A stretch of 16,170 bases of DNA from Anaerolineales bacterium (GTDB lineage: Bacteria > Chloroflexota > Anaerolineae > Epilineales > JAANWY01), in contig JAANWY010000273.1 in assembly GCA_018263655.1 (NCBI GenBank), forward strand, positions 1-16,170, in the 5' to 3' direction. The notes beneath the pieces are model-generated. The model saw only the letters and a list, made by a program, of their open reading frames with translations, ran no database searches and was not told the origin of the DNA. Made by a program: the position numbers and the translations under genes. Below are positions 6,373-12,520 of this stretch, piece after piece (positions within the stretch are counted from its first letter, which is position 1; each line of letters starts with the position of its first letter).

Positions 6373-7560
6373 ATGCTAGCCTACTTCGACATCTTCGTGG
6401 GCATCAGCGGTGACATGACGCTGGGTGCGCTGGCGGACGCCGGCCTCCCCATCGACGTGTTGCACGAGACAATCGACGCTTTGGGTCTGGCCGGCGAGGT
6501 GGAGGTGATGGCCAACCAGGTGCGCAAGGGCGCATTGGCCGGCGTGAAAGTGGACGTGGTTCGCCGAAACGAGGACGAGCCTCGTCACCGGCACCTGAAC
6601 GACATCCTGGCTTTGATCGATGCAGCTTCGTTGCCGGCCGCCGTCCAAGAGCAGGCCTCCGCCGTCTTCCAACGCCTGGGCGAGGCCGAAGCCAAGGTGC
6701 ACGGCGTCTCCGTAGACGAGGTTCCCTTCCACGAGGTCGGTGCGCTGGACGCCATCGTGGACATCGTGGGGGTAGTGGCCGGCCTGCATGCCTTGAGCGT
6801 GACGCGCGTCATCTCTTCTCCCGTGCCCCTCTCCCGAGGCTTTGCGAACACTGCCCACGGCGAAATCCCCGTCCCTGGGCCGGCCACGATGGAGCTATTG
6901 GTCGGCGTGCCAGTCCGGGGTCTGGACCTCAATGTCGAAACCGTGACGCCGACGGGGGCTGCGTTGATCTCGACGCTGGCTGATGAATTCGGGCCAGTGC
7001 CGGCGATGGCGTTGGAGCACGTGGGCTACGGCGCCGGTACCTTCGACCTGCCGCTGCCCAACATGCTGCGCGTAATGCTGGGAGAGCCGGCCGGTTCCCC
7101 CACAGACTTGCAGCGCGACATGCTGAGGATCCTCAGTACCAACGTGGACGACATGCCCGGTGAGTGGTTCGGCCCGCTGTTCGACCAACTGCTGGCGGCC
7201 GGCGCGCTGGACGTTTGGTTCACGCCGATCCAGATGAAGAAAAACCGGCCGGCGGTGATGATCAGCGTGCTGGCGGAGCCGGCGGCGGTGCCGGCTTTGC
7301 GCCTGATCCTCCTGCGCGAGACCACGACCCTCGGCGTCCGCGAAGAGACGGTCACCCGTTGGTGCGTCTCCCGTGAGCTCCGTACGGTGCAGACGTCCTG
7401 GGGCGATGTGCGTGTCAAGGTCGCCCGCCTGCCCGACGGCAGCGAGAAGGCGAGTCCGGAATTTGAGGATTGCCGGCGGCTGGCGCGAGAGCATAATGTC
7501 CCACTGCGAATAGTTACACAGAGCGCGACGGAGAAGGCACAGAGGCACACAGAAAACTAA
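6373..7560 (+). CDS. larC: LarC, nickel insertase for nickel-pincer nucleotide synthesis
   Basis: A 395-residue single-chain LarC. It is the CTP-dependent cyclometallase that inserts nickel into the pincer nucleotide to complete the cofactor. The start MLAYFDIFVGISGDMTLGAL is the conserved LarC N-terminus. Further family blocks are HRHLNDI, EAKVHGV.VDEVPFHEVGALDAIVDIVG, SSPVPLSRGF.NTAHGEIPVPGPAT and the C-terminal TNVDDMPGEWFGPL and MKKNRPAVM. In L. plantarum the two parts are joined by programmed frameshifting (LarC1/LarC2); here one uninterrupted frame encodes both. The ATG at 6373 is chosen by homology and has AGGAG 4 nt upstream; the frame is open further upstream (to 6241) through the repeat element, but those residues look non-coding. 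The final residues after about 388 look like read-through of a short repeat. Confidence 0.93.
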   Translation: MLAYFDIFVGISGDMTLGALADAGLPIDVLHETIDALGLAGEVEVMANQVRKGALAGVKVDVVRRNEDEPRHRHLNDILALIDAASLPAAVQEQASAVFQRLGEAEAKVHGVSVDEVPFHEVGALDAIVDIVGVVAGLHALSVTRVISSPVPLSRGFANTAHGEIPVPGPATMELLVGVPVRGLDLNVETVTPTGAALISTLADEFGPVPAMALEHVGYGAGTFDLPLPNMLRVMLGEPAGSPTDLQRDMLRILSTNVDDMPGEWFGPLFDQLLAAGALDVWFTPIQMKKNRPAVMISVLAEPAAVPALRLILLRETTTLGVREETVTRWCVSRELRTVQTSWGDVRVKVARLPDGSEKASPEFEDCRRLAREHNVPLRIVTQSATEKAQRHTEN

Positions 7561-7595
7561 AACCTCTTTCGAGTGGCAGAGGAGTAGTCCGATGA

Positions 7596-7624
7596 TTGAC
7601 CTAGAACGGATTGCATCCTATAAT
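7596..7624 (+). promoter_or_regulatory. Strong sigma-70-type promoter upstream of fabI
   Basis: TTGACC (7596-7601, 5 of 6) and TATAAT (7619-7624, perfect) are spaced 17 bp. Initiation would fall near 7631, inside the hairpin at 7625-7665, leaving a leader of about 84 nt before fabI. It is the best promoter match in the window. Confidence 0.75.
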
Positions 7625-7665
7625 CCTTGCGGCCGGCATCAGCCTTAGATGTGCCGGCCGCAAGG
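7625..7665 (+). promoter_or_regulatory. Perfect 14-bp inverted repeat at the fabI transcription start
   Basis: CCTTGCGGCCGGCA (7625-7638) and its exact complement (7652-7665) flank a 13-nt loop and begin directly after the -10 box. No T-run follows, so it is not an intrinsic terminator for larC. It may be an operator for a dimeric regulator, or a 5' stabilising hairpin of the fabI mRNA. Just downstream GGTACACAGA is repeated twice (about 7673-7694). Confidence 0.55.
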
Positions 7666-7714
7666 TGGCTCTGGTACACAGACAGGTACACAGATATAGG
7701 AGGTTAATCGCTCA

Positions 7715-8500
7715 ATGGGAGGCTTAGACGGTAAGAAAGGCTTGATCTTCGGCATTGCCAATAAATACTCGATTGCATGGGGCATTGCGCAAGCGTTGCA
7801 TGGAGAAGGTGCTGAACTGGGCTTCAGCTACGCCGGCGAGGTGCTGACGAAGCGCGTGGAGCCCCTGGCTGACAGTATCGGTGTGACATTTGTCGAAATG
7901 TGCGACGTCACCGATGACGCCCAGATTGACACCCTCTTCAACCAAGCGGCCGACCACTTCGGCAGTATCGACTTCTTGGTTCACTCCATCGCTTTCGCCC
8001 CCCGCGAAGTCCTGGGGGGACAGTTTGTTGATACCAGCCGCGACGCATTCAAGCTTACTCTGGATGTCAGTTGCTACAGCCTGGTTGCCCTGGCCCGCCA
8101 CGCGCGAGACCTCATGCCTAACGGCGGCAGCATCATGACCATGACTGCCTACGGATCCGAGAAGGTGCTGCCGAACTACAATGTCATGGGTGTAGCGAAG
8201 GCCGCCCTGGAATGCACAGTGCGCTACCTGGCCTGGGACTTGAGCGAGGACGGTATTCGGGTCAACGCAGTAAGCGCCAGCCCCATCAAGACACTGTCCT
8301 CGGCTGTCATCAGCGGCTTCCGGAAGGCTTTGCGCTACTCGAATGAGGCGTCGCCGTTGGGTAACGCGGTCCAGGAGGATGTCGGTGATGCGGCCTGTTT
8401 CTTGCTCAACGACCAAGCTAGCAAGATCACAGGCCAAGTGCTCTACGTCGATGGTGGCTACAGCATCATGGGCAGTCCAACCCGCGAGGTACTGGAATAG
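7715..8500 (+). CDS. fabI: Enoyl-[acyl-carrier-protein] reductase (NADH), FabI type
   Basis: A 261-residue short-chain dehydrogenase-fold enzyme of the FabI branch. It reduces the trans-2 double bond of enoyl-ACP in the last step of each fatty-acid elongation round. The N-terminal cofactor motif GIANKYSIAWGIA (13-25), CDVTD (63-67), HSIAFA (90-95), the FabI-type catalytic Tyr155-x6-Lys162 (YNVMGVAK), Tyr146 in TAYGSEK, SPIKTL (189-194) and VDGGYSIMG (245-253) are all present. The length is typical for the family. The ATG at 7715 is preceded by AGGAGG, with an 11-nt spacer. It has its own promoter and is followed after 18 nt by the small L7/L12-like gene. Being the FabI type, it should be the kind of target inhibited by triclosan or diazaborine (family knowledge). 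Confidence 0.95.
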   Translation: MGGLDGKKGLIFGIANKYSIAWGIAQALHGEGAELGFSYAGEVLTKRVEPLADSIGVTFVEMCDVTDDAQIDTLFNQAADHFGSIDFLVHSIAFAPREVLGGQFVDTSRDAFKLTLDVSCYSLVALARHARDLMPNGGSIMTMTAYGSEKVLPNYNVMGVAKAALECTVRYLAWDLSEDGIRVNAVSASPIKTLSSAVISGFRKALRYSNEASPLGNAVQEDVGDAACFLLNDQASKITGQVLYVDGGYSIMGSPTREVLE

Positions 8501-8518
8501 GCGCGACTGGCGGTAGCT

Positions 8519-8788
8519 ATGAACCGTTCACTAGTATCTGTTCTGAGAGTCGTGTTGAGGTTCATCGGATGGGCGTCCGGAACGACTGCTGATGACCCGG
8601 CACCGTTCAACCCCGATGGCGAAGCTGACACCATCGGGCTGCCGGCCGACGCCGAACGTGAAATCCGCGAACTCCTCTGGGACGGGCGCAAAGTCGAAGC
8701 CGTAAAGCGCGTGCGACAGCTCACCGGCGCCGGCTTACGAGAAGCGAAGGACTACGTTGACGGCTTGGCCAGGGGCATGGGCGTTTGA
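8519..8788 (+). CDS. Small protein with ribosomal L7/L12 C-terminal-type domain
   Basis: An 89-residue protein. Residues 42-84 (LPADAEREIRELLWDGRKVE, then AVKRVRQLTGAGLREAKDYV) match the L7/L12 C-terminal fold, including the K-x-x-A-V/I-K-x-x-R...TG-x-GL-x-EAKD-x-V pattern that in ribosomal L7/L12 contacts translation factors. It is not a normal rplL: the N-terminal dimerisation/L10-binding domain and the Ala-rich hinge are missing. In their place is a hydrophobic, Arg-spaced segment (4-19) and an acidic stretch (24-38). Stand-alone domains of this type occur in several bacterial groups; their function is unclear. The ATG at 8519 lies 18 nt after fabI and has a weak ribosome-binding site, so it is probably co-transcribed with fabI. 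Confidence 0.8.
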   Translation: MNRSLVSVLRVVLRFIGWASGTTADDPAPFNPDGEADTIGLPADAEREIRELLWDGRKVEAVKRVRQLTGAGLREAKDYVDGLARGMGV

Positions 8789-8815
8789 ACCTTCGCTTCC
8801 TCCTCCTCGCTTAAC

Positions 8816-8919
8816 TTAGGGATGTGGAAGAAATAGAATGTCCCATTTCGCTCGGCCTGGATTTGGCAATCCAGCGGGAGCAGGTTAGGATAGTTATTTC
8901 TTTCCAAGCCCCCCATTAG
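8816..8919 (+). repeat. 69-bp dispersed repeat, copy 2, with extended palindromic end
   Basis: Positions 8816-8884 are the inverted counterpart of 4362-4430 (61 of 69 identical). Here the element is longer: GGAAGAAATA near the left end is mirrored by TATTTCTTTCC (8895-8905) on the right, giving imperfect terminal inverted repeats, with TTAG at both outer edges (8816-8819, 8916-8919). That fits a roughly 100-bp MITE of which copy 1 is truncated. It lies between the L7/L12-like gene and the glycosyltransferase promoter. Confidence 0.7.
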
Positions 8920-8932
8920 TCAAGCACATTGT

Positions 8933-8971
8933 GATCGCGATGCAACTTCCGGTTGGACAAACGTCGCGATC
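8933..8971 (+). promoter_or_regulatory. Candidate operator: paired TCGCGAT sites over the -35 box
   Basis: GATCGCGAT (8933-8941) and TCGCGATC (8964-8971) place two TCGCGAT copies 29 bp apart, one just upstream of the -35 box and one in the spacer of the glycosyltransferase promoter. A regulator binding both could repress initiation. The word is short and partly self-complementary, so chance is a real alternative. Confidence 0.3.
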
Positions 8972-8982
8972 CCACCTATAAT
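8954..8982 (+). promoter_or_regulatory. Probable sigma-70-type promoter of the GT2 gene
   Basis: TGGACA (8954-8959, 5 of 6) and TATAAT (8977-8982, perfect) are spaced 17 bp. Initiation near 8989 gives a leader of about 30 nt ending in GAGGAG, 6 nt before the GTG start at 9019. Confidence 0.7.
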
Positions 8983-9018
8983 CTCTCGGGTTTGACGCCA
9001 GTCACTTGAGGAGAACTT

Positions 9019-10506
9019 GTGCCTTCGTTGATTATCGTCGTCTACATCGTTGCCGCAGTCTTATTGGCGGCGTATAGTTTGAACACGGTTGTTCTGACAG
9101 CGCTGTACCTGCGACACCGGCACCGCCGGTACTTGCCCCCGCCGCTGTCAAGATTCCCCCGAGTCACGGTCCAGCTACCCCTCTACAACGAGCGTTACGT
9201 CGTCAGCCGGCTCATCAACGCCGCGGCACGCTTAGACTGGCCCCGCGAACGGTTGGAGATCCAGGTGCTGGACGATTCGGCAGACAACACGATGCGTATC
9301 ACACAAGCTGCTGTCCGACACTGGCAGCGGCAGGGTGTTAACATTCACCTGGTTCGCCGCGAAGATCGAGCGGGGTTCAAAGCCGGCGCGCTGGCGCACG
9401 GTCTCGCAATGGCTGCCGGCGAGTTCATCGCCATCTTCGACGCCGATTTTGTGCCGCCGCCGGACTTCCTGCGCCGAACCATCCCGCATCTGCTAGCTGA
9501 TCCTGCTCTGGGCGTGGTCCAGGCCCGCTGGGGACACCTGAACGACGACTACTCGCTGTTAACGCGCGCTGAGGCACTGGCCATCGACGCCCATTTCCTG
9601 GTCGAGCAACCGGCGCGCGATCGGTCCGGGTTGTACTTGAACTTTAATGGTACAGCCGGCGTCTGGCGGCGCAAATGTATTGAGACGTCGGGCGGCTGGC
9701 AAGCCGATACGCTGTCAGAAGATGTCGATCTCAGCTACCGCGCGCAGTTGGCCGGCTGGCGCTTGCGCTATCTCCCCCATGTCGTGGTGCCGGCCGAACT
9801 CCCACCTCAGATTCACGGTTTTAAGAACCAGCAGTTCCGCTGGGCCAAGGGATCGATCCAGACCGCCCGCAAGCTTGGGAGATCACTCCTTACTCACGAT
9901 GCGCCGCTGTGGCTGCGGCTTCAGGGATTCATACATCTGACAGGGTATCTGATCCATCCGTTAATGGTTTCGGTGTTGCTGTTGTTGGTTCCGATGATCA
10001 TGACGCGAAGCCACCCGCCGGCCGTTCTCGCGTACTTGAGCCTGGCGACTTTAGGGCCGCCGTTGGTTTTTGCGGTGGCCCAGCATGCTGCGTATCCTAA
10101 CTGGCGCCGGCGGATGTTGAGCTTCCCGCTTCTGGCCCTCATCGGCGCCGGCATTGCCCTGAGCAACACGCGGGCCGTCGTCGAGGCGCTGCTGGGGCGC
10201 GAGACGCCGTTTCAGCGGACGTCAAAATTTCGCGTCGAGGACCGTGATGACCAGTGGGCGGACAAATCTTATGCGCTGGCGGCTGTCGATCCGCAAGTAT
10301 TCGGGGAAATCGCGCTGGCCGCGTACGGTGGTCTCGGGATTTTGGCCGCCTGGCACACTGACCAGTGGTTCATCATCCCCTACTTGTTGCTCTACACACT
10401 GGGGTTCGGGTTGGTGGCATTCCTCACGCTGCGCCATTCAAGGCAGGGCATGGGGGGCGTCGTCCGCACTTTGCTGAGCCGGAGCAGTGTTGCGGAAAAC
10501 ACGTAA
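9019..10506 (+). CDS. Membrane GT2 glycosyltransferase, cellulose/mannan synthase type
   Basis: A 495-residue processive beta-glycosyltransferase. It has an N-terminal membrane segment (about 5-30), a cytoplasmic GT2 domain (48-280) and a C-terminal membrane block (segments near 308-328, 335-355, 368-388, 430-445, 450-470). The catalytic set is complete: DD (85-86), DAD (141-143), the SED acceptor-base motif (233-235) and the product-tunnel motif QQFRW (271-275). The family polymerises a beta-linked glucan or mannan from a nucleotide sugar and exports it; the order of features is closest to CslA/mannan-synthase-like bacterial proteins. The sugar cannot be read from sequence. No PilZ domain or BcsB partner is nearby, so cyclic-di-GMP control is not indicated. 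The GTG at 9019 has GAGGAG at a good distance. It is monocistronic as far as visible. Confidence 0.9.
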   Translation: MPSLIIVVYIVAAVLLAAYSLNTVVLTALYLRHRHRRYLPPPLSRFPRVTVQLPLYNERYVVSRLINAAARLDWPRERLEIQVLDDSADNTMRITQAAVRHWQRQGVNIHLVRREDRAGFKAGALAHGLAMAAGEFIAIFDADFVPPPDFLRRTIPHLLADPALGVVQARWGHLNDDYSLLTRAEALAIDAHFLVEQPARDRSGLYLNFNGTAGVWRRKCIETSGGWQADTLSEDVDLSYRAQLAGWRLRYLPHVVVPAELPPQIHGFKNQQFRWAKGSIQTARKLGRSLLTHDAPLWLRLQGFIHLTGYLIHPLMVSVLLLLVPMIMTRSHPPAVLAYLSLATLGPPLVFAVAQHAAYPNWRRRMLSFPLLALIGAGIALSNTRAVVEALLGRETPFQRTSKFRVEDRDDQWADKSYALAAVDPQVFGEIALAAYGGLGILAAWHTDQWFIIPYLLLYTLGFGLVAFLTLRHSRQGMGGVVRTLLSRSSVAENT

Positions 10507-10522
10507 CGCTGACAAATCGCGC

Positions 10523-10552
10523 TTGTGCTTTCGTCGTTCACCGTGCTATAAT
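10523..10552 (+). promoter_or_regulatory. Possible promoter of the LysM gene
   Basis: A perfect -10 TATAAT (10547-10552) is 18 bp from TTGTGC (10523-10528, 3 of 6). It is the only good -10 box upstream of the LysM gene in this gap, but it is about 300 nt away, so a closer unrecognised start site is possible. Confidence 0.45.
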
Positions 10553-10624
10553 GCACTCGGTGACTGCTCTCGTTTCAGAATACACGATGCACGACAACGC
10601 GTCGTTCATAACGGGATGTATGCA

Positions 10625-10775
10625 TCCCAAGTTTGTAAAGTCGGTGGCCCACGCTCTCAGCCCGCAACAAGTTTCGGCGTCCGGACGCTCGAACTTGCGA
10701 CGTCCCTTCGGCAAGCTCAGGGCAGGCTCTGAGCTTGTCGAAGGGGGCCTGTCGAAGGGTTCGAGATGGTGACTC
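10625..10775 (+). repeat. Dispersed palindromic repeat, copy B
   Basis: Positions 10625-10705 match copy A (337-417) at 71 of 81 positions, including the palindrome GCGTCCGGACGC (10677-10688) between CAAGTT and AACTTG. The shared tail GTCGAAGGGTTCGAGATGGT follows after a complete hairpin (10705-10744) that is only partly present in copy A. Confidence 0.8.
10705..10744 (+). repeat. REP-like hairpin of the AAGCTCAG/CTGAGCTT type
   Basis: CCTTCGGCAAGCTCAG (10705-10720) pairs with CTGAGCTTGTCGAAGG (10729-10744) with one G-T mismatch and an 8-nt loop. A further half arm CCTGTCGAAGG follows at 10748-10758. Sequences of this type are, from general experience, abundant intergenic repeats in many GC-rich genomes. 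Confidence 0.7.
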
Positions 10776-10853
10776 ATACTAGTACGGGAGTTCAGATGAT
10801 GATTGCGTCATTAACAAATGTGGGATGCACCCTAACAGGATCACTGACTTGAC

Positions 10854-11447
10854 ATGCAGGATCTAATTGTCCAATATTCGTTGCCCTTGTTGGCGGCCGG
10901 CGTGCTGGCCTTGCTCGTGGCACTGTTCTATATGGTCATTGCTGATCGCGAGGCTGACGAGGCGCCATTTCTCCTCCAGCGGCAGACGGCAGTGGCCAAG
11001 GCCAACGCGGCGCGCTATGCTATTGGCGCTTTGGTAGTCATTATTCTGGAACTGACGGCTGTGTGGTTGACGACTCAGTTCCGGCCGGCTGCCGTGGTTG
11101 CACGTCCCACGATTGTGCCAACCCCGACGGCGACGACCGTCTCGACCGTGACACCGACGCTGGAACCCACAGTCACGTTGACGCCAACGCCCATTCCGCC
11201 GACAGCAACACCTACGTCTACTCCCACACGTACGCCAACCGCGACGCCATCTGCCACGCCGACACCTGAATTCATCCCCTACGAGGTCCAGTCGGGGGAT
11301 ACTTTGGGCGGTATTGCGTCCCGGTTTGGCATGTCGGTCGCCGCGATCTTGGCGGTCAATCCGGAGATGGATGAGGATACACTGTTGCAGATCGGTCAGG
11401 AGATTCGGATTCCGGCGGCAGCTATCACACCGACGGTTACGCCATGA
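10854..11447 (+). CDS. Membrane-anchored LysM-domain protein
   Basis: A 197-residue protein with two membrane segments (about 9-29 and 56-76) joined by a charged loop, a Thr/Pro-rich linker (about 85-138, repeats of TPT/TATP type) and one LysM domain (142-187: YEVQSGDTLGGIASRFGMS, then AILAVNP and LLQIGQEIRIP). LysM binds N-acetylglucosamine polymers such as peptidoglycan. With no catalytic domain, the protein is probably a cell-wall or surface tether exposed outside the membrane. Linkers of this composition are common in Chloroflexota extracytoplasmic proteins. The ATG at 10854 has no strong ribosome-binding site (AGGA 14 nt upstream). The gene ends about 120 bp before a strong terminator. 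Confidence 0.85.
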   Translation: MQDLIVQYSLPLLAAGVLALLVALFYMVIADREADEAPFLLQRQTAVAKANAARYAIGALVVIILELTAVWLTTQFRPAAVVARPTIVPTPTATTVSTVTPTLEPTVTLTPTPIPPTATPTSTPTRTPTATPSATPTPEFIPYEVQSGDTLGGIASRFGMSVAAILAVNPEMDEDTLLQIGQEIRIPAAAITPTVTP

Positions 11448-11484
11448 CTACTGCGGTCACCGAGGCTCAGTAGATTCAACCTTG

Positions 11485-11568
11485 CGCTCGCGAGGGGGCC
11501 GCAACCGGCGTAGGACCGGTCACGGACCCCACATCCCTTGCCTCGCTAGGAGGTGGCTGCTGCGAGCG
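11485..11568 (+). other. Structured non-coding segment ahead of a terminator
   Basis: Between the LysM gene and the terminator the plus strand can fold into a coaxial stem: GGGGGCCG (11494-11501) with CGGACCCC (11523-11530, one mismatch), then a symmetric CA/CA internal loop, then ACCGG (11504-11508) with CCGGT (11516-11520) closing a 7-nt loop. Outer alternatives are GCGAGG/CCTCGC (11490-11495, 11541-11546) or the perfect CGCTCGC/GCGAGCG (11485-11491, 11562-11568). It ends directly at the terminator. I do not recognise tRNA, tmRNA, SRP RNA, 6S RNA or RNase P RNA signatures. It could be a small RNA or a folded 3' UTR of the LysM mRNA. Confidence 0.4.
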
Positions 11569-11605
11569 AAGTGTGCGGGCTGAAACAGCCCGCACACTTT
11601 TATTT
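11569..11605 (+). terminator. Strong intrinsic terminator
   Basis: A perfect 13-bp stem (11569-11581 with 11587-11599, core GTGTGCGGGCT) with loop GAAAC is followed by TTTTATTT. It closes the plus-strand LysM unit. The T-tract overlaps the stop codon of the convergent RNase Z gene (11600-11602). On the minus strand the stem is followed by few T residues, so termination of RNase Z transcripts there would be weaker. Confidence 0.9.
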
Positions 11606-12520
11606 GTTGTTCCGTTTCACCGGGAAACGGTCCAAGTCCTCCACTAAGATTGCGTCCGGGAAGGAAGTGCGTGCTTCTTCGAGGATCTGGTTGGGATGAT
11701 AGCGGCGCGAGACGTGGTTGAGGAAGAGCTGTCCGACCCGGGCTTCCTGGGCGAGCCGGCCAGCCTCAGCGGCCGTGATGTGACCGAACTGGCGGGCAAT
11801 ATCGCGATCCTCGGATAGGTAGGTGGCCTCGCATATCAGAGCGTCCGCCTGCCAGATTTCGGGTACCAGCTCGCCGACGTTAGCGGCGTCGCCGACGTAG
11901 CAGAGCTTGGTGCCGCGTACCTCTGGCCCCAAGACGTCGTCCGGATGCACCACCGTTCCATTTTCCAAAGTGATCGTTTCCCCTGCAACGAGCTGGCTAC
12001 GCTCGGGCCCGGCCGGCACCCCGAGTCGCTCGGCTGCTTCGACCAGGAAAGGCCGCCGGCTGTGTTCCTGGAACGTAAATCCGAAGCTACCCGGGCCCCG
12101 ATGCGTGACGGGAAAGGCAATGAGTTGCATCTTCTTCGCCTTCAGCAAGGGGCCTGGCTGGAGAGGGATTAGGCGCAACTCCAAATTTATGTTGCCACCG
12201 CGCAGAACGACGTCTACCAGGTCGCGTACACGTTCCAGTGCCCAGCTCCCAGCGTAGATGTTCAATTTCTCGGCCGCTTCCCACCGGGCGAAAGTCGACA
12301 TGATGCCGCCCAGGCCCAGGATGTGGTCGAGATGTCCGTGGGTCAGTAGAATTGTATCCAAGCGTTTGAAACCTAACCCACTGGACAGCAACTGGCGCTG
12401 TGTGCCTTCGCCGCAGTCGATCATGAACCGGCGATCTTGGTGGATTATTATTGTTGAGGGCAGGTTACGGCGAACGGACGGCGCCGACGCCGAGGTTCCG
12501 AGAAAGATGACTTCAAACAT
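11600..12520 (-). CDS. rnz: Ribonuclease Z (tRNA 3' endonuclease)
   Basis: A 306-residue metallo-beta-lactamase-fold nuclease of short-form RNase Z length. It cuts tRNA precursors after the discriminator base to leave a 3'-OH end. Visible are FLGTSASAPSVRRN (6-19), IDCGEGTQRQ (34-43), the zinc motif HGHLDH (61-66), His140 in VTHRGP, Asp211 in YVGDA, and the C-terminal FGHIT (His247) and LNHVSRRY (His269) motifs. The exosite arm expected in bacterial RNase Z is plausible in the segment after about 145, but I could not define it. The ATG at 12520 has GGAAGG 9 nt upstream and overlaps the rtcA stop by 8 nt (ATGTTTGA), so it is the second gene of an rtcA-rnz operon. Confidence 0.93.
   Translation of the reverse strand: MFEVIFLGTSASAPSVRRNLPSTIIIHQDRRFMIDCGEGTQRQLLSSGLGFKRLDTILLTHGHLDHILGLGGIMSTFARWEAAEKLNIYAGSWALERVRDLVDVVLRGGNINLELRLIPLQPGPLLKAKKMQLIAFPVTHRGPGSFGFTFQEHSRRPFLVEAAERLGVPAGPERSQLVAGETITLENGTVVHPDDVLGPEVRGTKLCYVGDAANVGELVPEIWQADALICEATYLSEDRDIARQFGHITAAEAGRLAQEARVGQLFLNHVSRRYHPNQILEEARTSFPDAILVEDLDRFPVKRNNK

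Larger units (their letters stand above)
10507..10853 (+). other. Intergenic region with promoter and palindromic repeats
   Basis: About 347 bp with no credible gene; several frames are open across it but overlap the repeats. It holds a promoter (10523-10552), dispersed repeat copy B (10625-10775) with an inserted hairpin (10705-10744), and the leader of the LysM gene. The repeats would be transcribed as part of a leader of about 295 nt. Confidence 0.6.

Noticed and set aside
6095..6379. 94-codon frame starting at a GTG with an excellent ribosome-binding site between larB and larC
   Set aside because: The translation resembles no family, is Ser/Arg/Pro-rich in the manner of non-coding frames, and is made of the inverted-repeat element. 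I read the good start signal as a relic of larB-larC coupling.
7625..7665. 14-bp hairpin after larC as the larEBC terminator
   Set aside because: No T-run follows, and it begins right after a perfect fabI -10 box.
10854..11447. LysM protein as a peptidoglycan hydrolase
   Set aside because: Only one LysM domain, a linker and membrane segments are present; there is no catalytic domain.
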